From the NCBI RefSeq assembly GCF_021462225.1, contig NC_061795.1:48289880-48353879 (forward strand): a stretch of 64,000 bases of DNA, written 5' to 3'. This stretch comes from Girardinichthys multiradiatus. Its lineage: Eukaryota; Chordata; Actinopteri; Cyprinodontiformes; Goodeidae. The notes beneath the pieces were generated by a model, which saw only the letters and a program-made list of their open reading frames with translations, ran no database searches and was not told where the DNA came from. The translations under genes were made by a program, and so were the position numbers. This document shows positions 13,701-28,700 of the stretch, one piece after another; the stretch's first letter is position 1, and each line of letters begins with the position of its first letter.

Positions 13701-16700
13701 ATATTGTTTGTGAGTTGCTCAAACTCACTGCTAGATTTTCCTTCTGAAATGTAAATCTGTTTCGTACGTGTCCAGAAGCCCTGGCTGCTGATCTGATCAA
13801 CCCGTCTGTTTCTGCAGGATTTCGACGGAAGGAGTTCCGAGGCAAGCTCGCCATCGCCATCACGGCGAACTTCATCAACAGGAACACAACAGCAGAGGCG
13901 AAGGTGGAGGAGATCAGCGGTGTGGCCTTCATCTTCAACCAGAAGTTCTTTCAAGATCTCAGGGAGGCAACAGGTGGGGAGCCGCCCCATCCTGCTAAGA
14001 TTCTGCAGACATGTTTGGTTATCTTTCTTAAAGCAGAACATCGTAACTTTTGAGTGAAAGTGGCCTGAATGAATAAATCTTGCAGATTTATCTGATGTAT
14101 TTATAATCCGGCTCCACTTTTTAGCAGAAAAGACTTTCATAAGTAAGCTGGGGTTCACTGCCAATGTGGATGTGACTCCAGTTTGGGATTTTAGCTCGTT
14201 TTAACCCATGATGTGTGAAAGAAATTATAATATCAAGTTTCATTAGAAATATTTGGAAAAGCCAAAAATTATTTATTTACAGTACCTTGCAAAAATACTC
14301 ACACCCCTTCTCCAGTTCTCCAGGGCTAGTATCCTGTAACGTTTAGATGCCTCTCTGCTCCAAAACACCTGAATCAAATGGATAAATTCCCTCATCAGCA
14401 TCTCCTTCAGTTCTGCAGAGACTGGTAACGAGCCATTCATTTGGTTCATTTCAGGTGTGTTGCAGCAGGGATGCATCTAAAAGTTGCAGGAAAGCAGTTC
14501 TGGAGGACTGGACTTGGGCACCTCTGGTGTTTTGTTGGGATTTTAATGTGATGGACCAACACAAACTACTTCATAATATTGAATTGGAAGGAAAATGAAA
14601 TATGGTTTAAAGATTTTTTTGGTCAAAAATGCTTGGTGTGCACATGTATTCAACCCTGAATGTATTCAACACACTAAAAGTTTCTTCCTCTTTGCAAAAT
14701 AGCTGAAACTCCATCAGACTGAATGGAAAGCATGAGTGAATTTCGATTTTAGTCTTATGACAAGCTCTGAATTTTATTTAGCTCTGGACTTTAAGTAGGC
14801 CATCATAACACATGAATATGGCTTGATCTAAACCAGTGCTTCCCAAACGTTTTGCCACAAAATTGCCAAGTGGAAAGTACTGGCGGTCCACATAGTTTTA
14901 TTTGTTTTGTGATTTTTTATATTTTACCTGCTAAACAATAAGTTAAACGACCAACTTTTTAATTATGTTTTTGTAGCTCCAACACAAAAAAGTATCTTGC
15001 ACATTTGCCCTTTTAAAAGAAAGGCACAAAGTTTTGTACATTTTTAGGGTCAGTTTTCCAGTTTGTTGATTTTGTCCATACTGAGCAATAGGTCTGTAAA
15101 TGACTCACTCCAAGCACTACTTGCTATCTTTAGCCAAGCATAGTAAATTGATGCACCCAAGTCTGCTTCTGAGTAAAGTCACAGGTTTGGTGAACATCCA
15201 TATCTGCAGTTGGTCCATCCTCTTGCCATGTTCAGATGATGGGTTGAACAGAGCTCTGTGAGATGTTCAAAGCTTGGAATATTGCTGTTGAACTTAACCC
15301 TGCTTAAAACGTCTCCAGATCTTTCACCCTGACCCGTCTGCTGTGTTCCTTGGTCTTCATGATGCTAGTTGTTCTCAGACGTTCTCTAAAAAACCTCGGA
15401 GGCCTTCAAGGAACACCTGCAGTTACACTGATAAATTCACACATGTGGGTCTCTGTGTACTAATTTGGTGTCTTCTGGAGGCAGTTGGTCCCACTGAATC
15501 TTATTTAGTGGTAACAGATTACAAGGGTCTGAATTCAAATGCATACCACTAGATTTTCATTTATACAATGTGAAAGATTTTTAATTGTAAAGGCAAGAAA
15601 ATGGCAAATAAAACAGATATTCTCATTGGGTAGGACTGTATAATAGGATGCTGGATGTAGACATTGGTTCTGGTCATTTAAAGTCCCCCACTACTTTCTG
15701 GAAGCAGTGCATGCTAAGAAATAAATATAAATACAAATATTCTGTTCATTTGAATAGTTTTGGGTTTGGTTAGAGTTTTTAGGTTTGATGCCGACCTTGC
15801 TGCCTTTTTATTGCTGACTTGACAATGTTCTTGGTGCTCTGAATCCCATGATTGTTGCTTCCATCCTGAAATGACGACAGGACAGGCAGCTCTGGCACCA
15901 AGTGGAAGAATTGTGTTTTGTATCTGACAATCCTTGTTTTTTTAAATCTTTTTAGGTATTGACCTGGAAAATATTGTGTACTACAAGGATGACACGCATT
16001 ACTTTGTGATGACTGCCAAAAAACAGAGCCTGTTGGAGAAAGGAGTCATTCTGCATGTGAGTGATCAAAGCCTGGAGCTCAGTGTGGGGTTCTCTGTGTC
16101 AGTGTGTGTTAGTCTCTTTCTGCTTCTCTTCAGCTGACATAAAAGCTGCATACACACAGAAACGACCACAATCACAAGAATGTCACTATTTTCAGAAGCT
16201 CTCTTTCATTATTTTGTCCTTTTTTATTCTTTCTGTGATTTAGCCAAGCATTGGTCTAATGGTCAAAGAAAGCCAACACTGCCAGCTCAAACACTTGCTG
16301 AGTGCTGATGTCCTCACTATACACGGTAGTTTCCTTTCCCTGGGCACTTTCCACAGGAAACAGGAAAGACCTTTTTAAATGCCCGTCTTCATGCACACAC
16401 AACCATGCCATAGTGCCTGAGATGTGTGTGTTATGGCAGGGCTTCTTACAGTCTTTAATCCTATTTTTGCTGTTAAGCTTACACAACAGTTCTTACAGTT
16501 TTAAGAGGCACATCCTGTGCATGTGCGGGCCGAGTCGGGTTTTTAAGAGTTCTGAGTTATGAAGGAGGTAATTTTGATCATATGGGGTTAAAAGATTTTA
16601 CAATGCACTGTTACTTATAAAAGTATCCACACATTTGGGCGCGGCGCTAGTGGTGTAGGGGTCAAGTGCGCGACCCATGAACAGAGGCTACAGTCCTCGA

Positions 16701-19700
16701 AGCAGTCGTCCCGGTTCTGAGTCCTGGACCCTGAGACCTTTGCCGAATGTCTTTCCCCTCTCTCTCCCCCTATTTCCTGTCTGCCTAAAAAATAAAAAAT
16801 AAAGGCCTCTAGTGCCGCAAAAAAAAAAAAAAAAAAATTTAAAAGTATCCACACATTCATACATTTTCACATTTTGTCACATTAGAATCACAAACTTCAC
16901 TGTGTTTTATTGTGATTTCCACACTTTAAGCTGATGATACCCATAGATAAACACCTTTTGCAACCAAAGGTCACCTAAATAGAGTAAATGGAGTCCAGCT
17001 GTGTTTGTTTAACTTCATCATAGATCCAGCTGTTCTGTGAAGTAGGGCTGGGCATTTATGGTTTTATCATTATCGTAAAAATGTTTTTATGATTATTAAA
17101 AATTTGATTTATTGTGACAATAATACATTTCATTTAATAATGTTTGAAAATCCTAAAAATAGTTGTTTTTACTATTTTCTCCACTGTTAATTCCATTAGA
17201 AAATCAATGAATATCAGTAAATTTGAAAATATGATTAAATGCAGAAACATGTAGTCGCAGCCATTTTATTATCTACAACGAACTAAAAACAAGTTGTAAA
17301 AAGTTCTTTATCATCAGTTTTATTGTTACCACGATAAATAGTTCATATCACCCACCCCTTCTGTGAAGGCCTCAGAGGTTTGTTAGAGAAAACAACAGCA
17401 TCATAAATACCAAGGAACACAGCAAACAGGTCCTGGAGACAGTGGAGAAGTGTAAACCAGGGTCATTTTAAATGAAGCTGGAAATTCTTTGACCATCTTG
17501 ACAGATCCAATCACTCTCTGAACCGGAGGAAAAGCAGAAGAGGAAGGATGGAAAAGTTACGAGAACAGTGGTGCTCAAGGCCGGCACACTTAAAAAATAC
17601 TACTTCATATGTTCCACTGCTCCACCGTTCCTTCAACCACCAGAAACAGAGCTATAGCAGAACCCTTCAGACTGATGGAAGATTGGGTCGGCCTCTGTGA
17701 AACCGTGTCATTTTGAAAGCATGTCGGTGATCAGTGCTTACAGGCTGCTGGAAAATCACTTGTCTAGTTCAGGTTTTGCCACCAAAGCACAGGTGAAAGT
17801 ATGTGATTATTGACTTTAGTCTGCGTGTAACCACAGTTAGATAATAATCACCAAACCAAGCTGCTAAATGAGTACAGATGAAACCCAATAAGTTTTTTCT
17901 TGAATAAAATTCAATATTTGATGTGCTCTCTGGCTGCTCTTGTTCCATTCATTTTAAGATCATCATTCATATTCAGACTGTATATTTTATTCATTAGTTC
18001 CTGCATCCTTTCATTTCTGGATTATTTTAACTGTTTAATTATTGCAAGACTTTAGACATTTATTACAAAAAGATGGTGTATTGTCATAGTTGCCTCTCTA
18101 GTTAAAATAGTTTCGGCTGGAATATTATCTGAGATTGTGGTAGTGGTGTCCATGTCCTGTTGTTGAGCAAGCTCTGCTCTGCTGGCAACCTAATCGTTTA
18201 GAGGAACCCTCTTTAGAAGACACTCCTGGCTCCTACTGGACTTTCTTGGGTGGACCTTCGCAGCAAATATACCTGTCTTCTTGAAGTTCTTGTTGATTTT
18301 GATGCAGTTTAAAAGCAGCGATATTCCCACCTGTGACGCCGGTGGAAGTAATGATGATAGCGGGCTTTTTTCTTGAAACTAACCACGGATGACGGTGAAA
18401 GGATGATTTCAAGCTCCACTCCCTTTAGAAGCAACTGTTGTTCTCTTCTAATTCAATCATAAGGACAGAGTGATTGCAGCTTCCCTCTCCTGTTGAACAC
18501 TTTTCCCCTACAATAACTATAGGGCCAATAACTTGATGCTGACAGGGCTTAAATAGTGCAAATTGCTGGTTTTGTAATTGAATCCCATCTGATCATTCTC
18601 AATAGTGACCTAGAGTTGAAGTTGCCACCAAAGAAACGGAAGCAGTGTGAGTTTTAAAAACAACCAAATGTGGCATTTTGGTCACTGTTAGCTAGCCATT
18701 GGCTGTTATTGCATATTATCTTATGTCCAGACAACAAGCTAATATCAGACTGTCTGCAGCTATCAGAAACTAAAATTTAAAGCTGCATAAATGATGATTG
18801 AAATTGTATTAAACTTACATTAAAGTTGCCCTAGATAACATCAGGGCTTTGGCTTTAACTCACATTAGCTTCATGTAAATATGAAGTGGTTGCTACCCCC
18901 TCTGCTATGTTGCTTTAATTGCTTCTGAATCTTCACACCTCTATGAATGCATCTGCTTTTGTTAAACTGCCATTTTCTGTTTTGGGCATTTTTCCTGCAG
19001 GATTATGCAGACACTGAGCTTCTCCTGTCCAGGGCTAATGTCGACCAGGCTGCCTTGCTGTCTTATGCGTGTGAGGCTGCAGACTTCTCCACCAATCACC
19101 AGCTGCCCACACTGGACTTTGCCATCAACCATTATGGCCAGCCTGATGTAGCCATGTTCGACTTCACCTGCATGTACGCCACGGAGAATGCCGCCATGGT
19201 GCGCCAGCGCCATGGCCACAAGCTGCTGGTGGCGCTCGTGGGCGACAGTCTTTTAGAGGTGAGAGTTATTTTAGGACAGATTTTCTTTTGTTGAACTGGT
19301 GAAATTTTAAACTAGCATTTACAGTGTCTTGTGAAAGTATTCAGCCCCCTTGAACTTTTCAACCTCTTGCCACATTTCAGGCTTCAAACATAAAGATATA
19401 AAATTCTAATTTTTTGTGAAGAATCAACAACAAGTGGGACACAATCATGAAGTGGAATGAAATTTATTGGAAGTGTCAAATGTTTTTAACAAATAAAAAA
19501 CTGAAAAGTAGGGCGTGCAATATTATTCAGCCCCCTTGCGTTAATACTTTGTAGCTCCACCCTTTGCTGTAATTACAGCTGCAAGTCTCTTGGGGTTTGT
19601 CTCTATCAGTTTTCACATCGAGAGACTGAAATTCTTGCCCATTCTTCCTTGCAAAACAGCTGGAGCTCATTAAGGTTGGATGGAGAGCGTTCATGAACAG

Positions 19701-22700
19701 CAGTCTTCAGTTCTTTCCACAGATTCTTGATTGGATTCAGGTCTGGACTTTGACTTGGCCATTCCAACACCTGGATACATTTATTTGTGAACCATTCCAT
19801 TGTAGATTTGGCTTCATGTTTTGGATCATTGTCTTGTTGGAAGATAAATCTCCGTCAGTCTCAGGTCTCTTGCAGACTCCAACAGGTTTTCTTCCAGAAT
19901 GGTCCTGTATTTGGCCCCATCCATCTTCCCATCAATTTTGACCATCTTCTCTGTCCCTGGTGATGAAAAGCCGGCCCAAACCATGATGCTGCCACCACCA
20001 TGTTTGACAGTGGGGATGGTGTGTTCAGGGTGATAAACTGTGTTGCTTTTACACCAAACATATCGTTTTGCATTGTGACCAAACAGTTCAATTTTGGTTT
20101 CATCTGACCAGAGCACCTTCTTCCTCATGTTTGGTGTGTCTCCCAGGTGGCTTGTGGCAAACTTTAAACGAGACTTTTTATGGATATCTTTGAGAAATGG
20201 CTTTCTTCTTGCCACTCTTCCATAAAGGCCAGATTTGTGCAGTGTACGACTGATTGTTGTCCTATGGACAGACTCTCCCACCTCAGCTGTAGATCTCTGC
20301 AGTTCATCCAGAGTGATCATAGGCCTCTTGGCTGCATATCTGATCAGTCTTCTCCTTGTTCGAGATGAAAGTTTAGAGGGACGGCCGGGTCTTGGTAGAT
20401 TTGCAGTGTTCTGATACTCCTTCCATTTCAATATGATTGCTTGCACAGTGCTCCTTGGGATGTTTAAAGCTTGGGAAATCTTTTTGTATCCAAATCCGGC
20501 TTTAAACTTCTCCACAACAGTATCTCGGACCTGCCTGGTGTGTTCCTTGGTCTTCATGATGCTCTCTGCGCTTTGAACAGAACCCTGAGACTATCACAGA
20601 GCAGGTGCATTTATACGGAGACTTGATTACACACAGGTGGATTCTATTTATCATCATCAGTCATTTGGGACAACATTAGATCATTCAGAGATCCTCACTG
20701 AACTTCTGGAGTGAGTTTGCTGCACTGAAAGTAAAGGGGCCAAATAATATTGAACTCCCCACTTTTCAGTTTTTTATTTGTTAAAAAAGTTTGACACATC
20801 CAATAAATTTCATTCCACTTCACGATTGTGTCCCACTTGTTGTTGATTCTTCACAAAAAACTAGAATTTTATATCTTTATGTTTGAAGCCTGAAATGTGG
20901 CAAGAAGTTGAAAAGTTCAAGGGGGCCGAGTACTTTTGCAAGGCACTGTATCCTCCAATGGTTGTTCTTTTAACATCGTCTCCTCTGGTGTGATCATATT
21001 TGGTAAATGAATGAACACTTTTCTTCGCAGCCTTTCTGGCCCATGGGCACCGGCATCGCCCGAGGTTTCCTGGCAGCCATGGACTCCGGCTGGATGGTGA
21101 GGAGCTGGGCGCAGGGAAAAACTCCTCTGGAGGTTCTGGCAGAGAGGTGTGGATGTGGAAACACTGATACACATGTGCCAAAATTCACGCTGTTCTTGCA
21201 TTCACATTTACATGCTGATCCACAACCAGTCACACACATCCCCATCTGCCTCTTCAGATACACCCATTTATCTCTAAGTGCTTTACTTGGAATTGTAGCC
21301 ATATGTGATTTAAAGCTTCAGTCCCACCTCTCCATGTACTAATGGGATAAGAAGCTCTCATGGCCTGGATGGAATGTGACTCCATCCAGTCCATGAGAGA
21401 GCATCTATCTTTGCTTTGCTTTAATGGTTTGATAATGGACTGTGATCAGCGTGTCCAGTTTAATGAAGAATATTTCAGTCTGTTGCTCTGTGCTTCAGGG
21501 AGAGCATATACCGACTTCTGCCTCAGACCACGCCAGAAAATGTCAGTAAGAACTTCAGTCAGTACAGCGTGGACCCGACTACACGTTACCCCAACATTAA
21601 CCTTAACTTCCTCAGGCCCAGTCAGGTGAGTATTGAGTGTTTAGAACCTATGAGGCTAATTTTGGGTTTTCCTTTTAGGCATAAAATCAGCTCTTAAGCT
21701 TGGAAACAAAACTTGTCTCATGATGTTTTAGGTATGATGCCCTACAGTGGTTTCTAATTATTAATGATCCTAGAAGCTTCCCACATGTTGCCAAGTTACA
21801 CCCACAGAATGAAATGTTCTTCACCAGGATTTAATGTGATTGTCCAAAACAAAGCAGCTCATAGTCGTAGTAGAAAAATAGATGTTTTCTCTTTCCCCAC
21901 ACTAAAATCCAGCTCAATCAATTGCCTTTAGTCATTCAGTTGTGTATAATTTGATCTCAGAATAGACTTGAACTGTTTGTCATTCATGCATCACACTATT
22001 TGTGTTGGAAAACTAGCACTGCACTTCACACTTAACCCTCACTGCAAAACGAATAGGTAGCTGTTGGTATGAACGTTATCAATAACTTGATCTGATTTGC
22101 CCAATACTAACTGTAGAGGCCCTAAATACTATGTTTGTACTGTAGTCGTTCCTTTGTTTTCTTCATGTATTTGTTCTCTGCTGACACATTGTCTCTTGTA
22201 GATAATAAAGTTTACTTTAATCTCTAATCAACACACCATTCCCCATAGTGATACAGGGTGGTGGCAGCATCATGCTGTGGAGATGCTTTTCTTCAGCAGG
22301 GGTCAAGGAGCAAGTTAGAGTTGGATGGTTTAGATCAATGAATATTCATGTGTTTAGAATGACCCAGTCAAAATCCAGACTTGAATTCAACAGAAAATGA
22401 CTGGAGGACTTCAAAACAGATTTTCTCAGACACTCTCCATCCAATCTGTCTGAACTTAAACTATTTTGCAAGGCAGAATGGGCAAAAGTTTTAGTCTCTA
22501 TATGTGGAAAGCTGGTAGAGTCAAACCCCAAAAGACCTGCAGCTGTGATGGTTGAAAAAATCTGCAAAGTACTGAATCTTGACGGGCTGAATATAAATGT
22601 GAACCACACTTTTTACTTGTGTGAAAAAAAACCACACATTTCCTTTCGCCTCACCATTACGCACTGCTTTGTTTGGGTCCATCACATAAAATCCAAATAA

Positions 22701-25700
22701 AAATACATTGAAGTGTGTGGTTGTAATGTGACATAATGAGGAGCGGTTCTGCAGGCTCTGTAAGAATATCAGCCTGGGTCCAATATGTAATGATGTTCTT
22801 TTGCAGGTGCGACACCTCTTTGACACCGGAGAGGGCAAAGAAATTCGGATTGAAATTGAAAATGTGATCAACTCGTCAACGCCAAAGTTAGCTAGGAATG
22901 GTTTGTATTTTATTTCTTTCATTTTTCTGAACCATATGACCCATATCCTGGTTTCCAACCTAAAGCCTGATCAGGCTGAATGTCAGAGGGAAACAAACCA
23001 AAAAAACTCTTCTGTACAGCACCCTCCATATTTATTACCACCCATAATGCAAACAACCTTGAATAGATTCTTCTTTCAAGAGAAAGATGATTTTTTTCAA
23101 GAGAAGCAGATCGAAGTTGACATTCAGAAGTGAGGACATGGTTTTAGTAGGGCTTGCAATGAAAGTTGCCATTTCTCAGCAATAATAAACTACACTGATT
23201 ATTTGAAGCAGCAGGTGTAGATTGAATACAAAGTCAAACAATGTGCATTAGATTGTTATAGATAAATATAGAAGACATATGTTAGAAATCCAACACGTGG
23301 TTGTGGAATTTTATTAAAAACATTTTCCTGATCAAGCGTAAAAGTGACGCCTTGTGTCATTTGAAGCAGAACAGCAAAATAAAATGTGTTTCATGATTCG
23401 TCATCTTCTAGGAAACACACACGAGGGTTTTAATGGCTCTAAGAAAATCATAATCCTAATTTTGCCCCTGTAAAAAATCTTCAAAAATTAGAAGAAAAGT
23501 CAAACTAATTAATTACATTATATATATTCTTTTTTACATATATTACACATTGAGAAATATTTCAAGCCTTTTTTCCTGTAATTTTGATGATTCTGGCTTA
23601 TAGATTATGAAAACCCAAACTGACCATCTCAGAAAATAAGAATATCACAGAAGATCAAATTTAATAAGGATCTTTTAAACAGAAATGTGAGGCTTCTTTA
23701 TTTCTATGCACTCAATACTTGGTTGGGGCTATTTTTGCATGAATTACTGCATCAATGTGGCGTGGCATGACATGGAGATCAGCCTGTGGTTCTGCTGAGG
23801 TGTTCAGGAAGCCCGTGTTGCTTAGATAGCGGCCTTCAGGTCATCTGCATTGTTGGTTCTGGTGTCTCTCATCTTCCTCTTGACGATACTCCATATATTC
23901 TCTGTGGAGTTCAGGTCAAGCCAGTTTGCTGGTCAACCAAGAACAGGTACCACCGTGGTCATTGGACCAGCTCTTGGTACCTTTGGTAGTGTGGCCCAGT
24001 AGTCCTTCTGGAAAATGATATCAGCACTTCCATAAAGCTTGTTAGCAGAAGGACGCATGAAGTGCTCTAAAATGTCCTGTTAGATGGCTGTCCAGTTCTG
24101 TTTCTCCTCAGCCCAGGTAAGACGCTTGTAGGCCCGGTGTAGGATTCATCTGAACGTAGTGGATCTTGATGCTGACTCCAGCCTCAGTCTATTCCTTGTG
24201 AAGCTCCCCCAAATTCTGCGGTGTTCCCTGTTGCTGGTGCATCTTTTCCTACCACACTTTCCTTTTACTCAACTTTCTATGAAAATGCTTGGTTACAGCA
24301 CTCTGTAAAGAACCAGCTTCTTTAGCAATGACCTTTTGTGGCTTCCTCTGCTTGTGGAGGCTGTCATTGACTGTCTTCTGTACATCTGTCCAGTCAGCAG
24401 TCTCCCCCATGATTGTGTCGCTTACTAATCCAGACTGAGACCATTTAGCTCAGGCAACCTTTGCAGGTGTTTTCAGTTGATTAGCTGAGTTGGGTGTGAC
24501 AGCATGAGTTTCCAATATTTAACTTTTTCACAACATTCTAATTATTTGAGACACTGAATTTAAATCAAAATTACAAGAATTTAAGGCTTGAAAGATTTCC
24601 CACTTTGCTTAATGAATCTATGTAATATGAGTTTAACTTTCTGAAGTGAATCACAATGTCCACATTTTTACTAGGAGTGTTAATAACTGTAGGTGGCGCT
24701 GTACTCACAGTGCTAATTTCCTTCCTGATACTAATATAATCCTCTAACCAAACCCCAGGAAAACAATAAAGCTAATTAACTGTGAACGATGGTATTAGGT
24801 TGACTCTGTTGAGGCCAAAAGTCTCTTTTTAATGAGCTGTTTGATCAGTCTAGCATTTGTTTTAATGTAATAATAAATTAATGTATTTTCACTCCAGACA
24901 ATTACCTGCTTGACAAGCAGTTTCAAGGTAACACAAAGTCCAAATGCATGGTGTTGCTCCTCAGGGTTTTCTGATAGTTTTAACAGTTAAATCCTACCTG
25001 CTTTGTATCCCTAAAGAAAAAACATGAAGATAATTGTGGAATGTCAGAACTTTGTGGACGAGCTGCATCCCTTTCCTTTCCATGTACTAACCCAGACAGA
25101 TATGCTGCCATCTGATCTTCCTGGATTTATTCAATAGCTTGATTTAAAGGTTTTTTGTTAGTTCTGCACCCTCTAACTTCTTGTTTGCATCCATTTTCCC
25201 CTTATATCAGTGAGATGTTTTAAATCAGAGTTGGTCGTCTTTTGTTCCTTGAGAATGATACTAACACTACTTTTAAGGTCACAGATGACAGAATAAATAT
25301 GATTTTGTCCAGTAACAGCAATGTTGTGCTAATTTCATTGCTTGTAATCTTTAATCCTGCTGATCAGTTCAACCTGCTACTTTAGCTTCAGCATTTTATT
25401 TAGTTATTTTTGTGTCTGCTGCTGTTCCCGACAGAATCCATTGCTCGATCCAGTAAACTGCTCAACTGGTGCCAGAGACAGACGGAAGGATACAGGAACG
25501 TCAGCGTAACCGACCTCACCATGTCATGGAAGAGCGGCTTGGCACTATGTGCCCTCATTCACAGATACAGACCAGATCTGATGTGAGTAACAGGAATCAG
25601 AGCCTGCAGAGTCCAAAGTTTAACGCAGGAGTGCTGAATAAAAATGGTAGATTTCTTTTCTAGTTGCAGTACTGTTGCAAAATTAGATACAGTCTTGTCA

Positions 25701-28700
25701 TGTATGTATGCTGGTATAATGTGGTACGATGTCTAAACATGAGGAATTGAAAGAGCACCTGGAACTTCTAGTCGTGTCACGTCTTTGAAGTATGAGTCTT
25801 GATTTTGATGCACTCCCAGTTTGAACAGTTCTTGTTTATTGGGATCAAGGATGTGAAATTCAGTTTTGAATTACTTCAGGACTGAGTACATTATTCATAT
25901 TTAGGATAACTTGATAATCTGGGAATGAAATAAAAGGTGGACCTTGCATCACTGTAAATAAGGTGATGATAACCAGTTAATGAAGTTCCGTCGGGTCCGT
26001 TATGGGAACCTTCCTCTGCATCACACATCTACAAGTCGTTGTGTAAACACTCCCCTTATCATTGCACACACTAAACAGTGCAGTTTCCATCCGCTGTGTC
26101 TAATGGAGTTTATTAACCTCTGGAGGTTATGTTGCAATTAACATTATGAGCTCTTAGTGCCTGTGTCCTATCTGACCTTTACAGAGTAATGCAGCAGTTG
26201 TGCTCAGCTGCCTCTGATTGGCCAGATGATGGGAGGAACAGAGACTGAGTCATAAGTGGAGGTTCAACAAAACTGCGTTCATGCATTCACATGTGTAAGA
26301 TAGATGTTAAAGAGGGTTCAGTTGGAGGTTTCAATCAGTCTCTGATGTGATATTTTGATGCTTATGGTTTTAAATGGACTGAATGTAGTAACTGAGATGT
26401 ATCGATGAGGCATGTTAAGAGTATTTTCAGCTGAAGTATGACGACATTTACAGTAAGGCTTTTCCACAAAGTATACAGTAGCTTGCTGTGCAGAAATGCT
26501 CAGTGTTAGTGGTTCTATTAACCCAGACTCCCTGGCACCTCATCCAGATGAAAAGTTAAGGGTCTGGTTTGTTGGAGAAACTTTCTGTCAACTTCTGTTT
26601 CAAATCTATATGGAAGTGTCTCCATTAGTACATAGCTATTGAGGGTTTTATCGGGTTCAGTAGAAATAGATTATTTTTCCTTTGGAGAATCACGCTTCAC
26701 TGAACTGAGTCCTGCTTTTGTTCAGTCTAGTCTTACATGATGTTTAGAAAATGCTTAATATTTATCATCTGTAAAAAACTAAAGCTGAAACTCCCGGGCC
26801 TAGTCAAAGCCCAGATAACATTGAGAGGCTGTTGGCTGAAAAAAGTCTTGAATCACCTCACAGCTGAAAGTGAAGATTGGTGCAAGACTGATGTGAGAGA
26901 TGGTAAATGGATTCAAGAAGCTTCTCACTGATGTTAGTTCAGCCAAAGGGGCTAAAAACTAGCTGTTAGGCGGTAGAGTGTCTTATTTTCTTCCTCGGGT
27001 AGAAAATACATTTGTGTTTATTTATATGCTTAAATAAGTAAAATCAGGTTGTTTTTTGCTGTTTATGTGCAATTAAACATCTTTCTGTTCCCGAGATTAA
27101 AAAACAAACAAACTAGATGTCAGTATGTGAAAATAGCTCTCTAAAGAACTGATCGTAGTTTCTTCTCACTTTGTCTTCTGATTTCTGATTTGGTTTGTCT
27201 CTTCAGTGATTTTGAATGTCTGGATGAGGAGAACCACGAGAGGAACAACCAGCTGGCGTTCGACGTGGCAGAGAAGGAATTTGGCATATCGCCATGCATG
27301 ACTGGCAAGGAGATGTCTTCTGTGGTGGAGCCAGACAAACTCTCCATGGTCATGTACCTCAGTCAGTTTTATGAGATGTTTAGGGACATAGTGCCACCTG
27401 GAGGTGAGTAGCAATAAAACAAAGGGGGCTTTTGTATTTCTGATGGACTTCTTTTTTTGCGTTTTGAAAGCTGCCATATTTTCTAATGAGACCTTTTTAT
27501 GCATTTAAATTTGTTCAGATAACCTCAACTTGAGTCCAGAGGAGAAAGCTGCCCTGATTGCCAGTACAAAGTCTCCCATCTCCTTCCTCAGCAAGCTGGG
27601 GCAGAGCATAGCGATCTCCAGGAAACGAAACCCCAAGGTAAGAAACAAAAAATCTAACTTGCAACAACTTGAGCTACTTTTTTTTTTCCCTCATCTCATT
27701 TTTAAACTTAATATTCAGGTCAAAATAACACCTAGCATTTTGGTAACAGGACAAAAAAGAGAAGGATGTGGATGGTTTGGGCAAAAGAAGAAAAACCAGT
27801 CAGTCTGAAGATGTGAGTAGTACTGACAGAAAAGCTTGTGACTATTATTTCAGTTCATCTATCTAGAATAAACTAATTATTCTCATTTGACTGCTGCAGA
27901 CGGTAAAAAAAACCTGTTTTTTGTTTCCTCAAAGGAGGATGCATCCAGGACCTATCGTGAAGAAAGACCGTCTGTCCCTGCTGTCTTGTCGGAAAGAAAA
28001 ATGGACTCTGCTGCTGCAGGAAACCACAATAAAGTGAAGGTCATGGCCACCCAGCTGCTTGCCAAGTTTGAAGAGAACGCCCCTGCTCAGACTACAGGGC
28101 TCAAAAGACAGGTATGCAAGAAATATGCATGACTTGTTTCCTGGTTTTAGAGCTGGATGTGGTGGGCACCAGGTTGAGAAACAAGGAACACATTTACATT
28201 TAGCTAGAGGAGCATGCAGACTTTGATGCTTTGTGACAGAACCTCTTGTTTGATGGTGGATGTGCTGTAGGCCACTGTATTAATGAGCTGAGGTCCAGAA
28301 TACTGAGACCGGTCAAGCAGACAATTGTTCCTGGGTCATGTGGGCGGCCTTGCAGTGCCGACTGGATGTGAATGGGCTGTCTGATTCACAGTCCTTTGGT
28401 TTGCTGGGTACTGATGACCAACATGTGTAATGTGAGGGACAGTGGGGTTATTGAAATTCTGGAAAACATTTCTGAAAAGGAACCTTTAAGCTCCTGGGGC
28501 CTCAGGTCCAAAGACGTGCAAGGATTTCCACCTGAAACTTGGTGAACAATTAAATTGAGAAAACATCACAAGAACAACCAAGTCCCATTGTATGAAACTG
28601 CTTCTGTATTAATCCAAACACCTTTTCTTTGCACACCCCAATTCATGTGAATATTGTGCACGAGGAGACACCAGACTCCTCCTTGCAGGACTCTAGTGTC

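Larger units (their letters stand above)
16605..17870 (+). mobile_element. Tc1-like remnant interrupted by two later insertions
   Basis: Tc1-type outer sequence (CACATTTTGTCACATTAGAATCAC near 16870) and a transposase start in + orientation (CATAAATACCAAGGAACACAG, 17399-17420). The element is split by a SINE (16636-16840) and a hAT-like MITE (17043-17358), each flanked by a perfect target-site duplication. The outer limits are approximate. Confidence 0.6.

Noticed and set aside
16640..16720. Possible tRNA gene
   Set aside because: A- and B-box-like motifs are present but the cloverleaf does not close, and it has a SINE body, poly(A) and target duplication.
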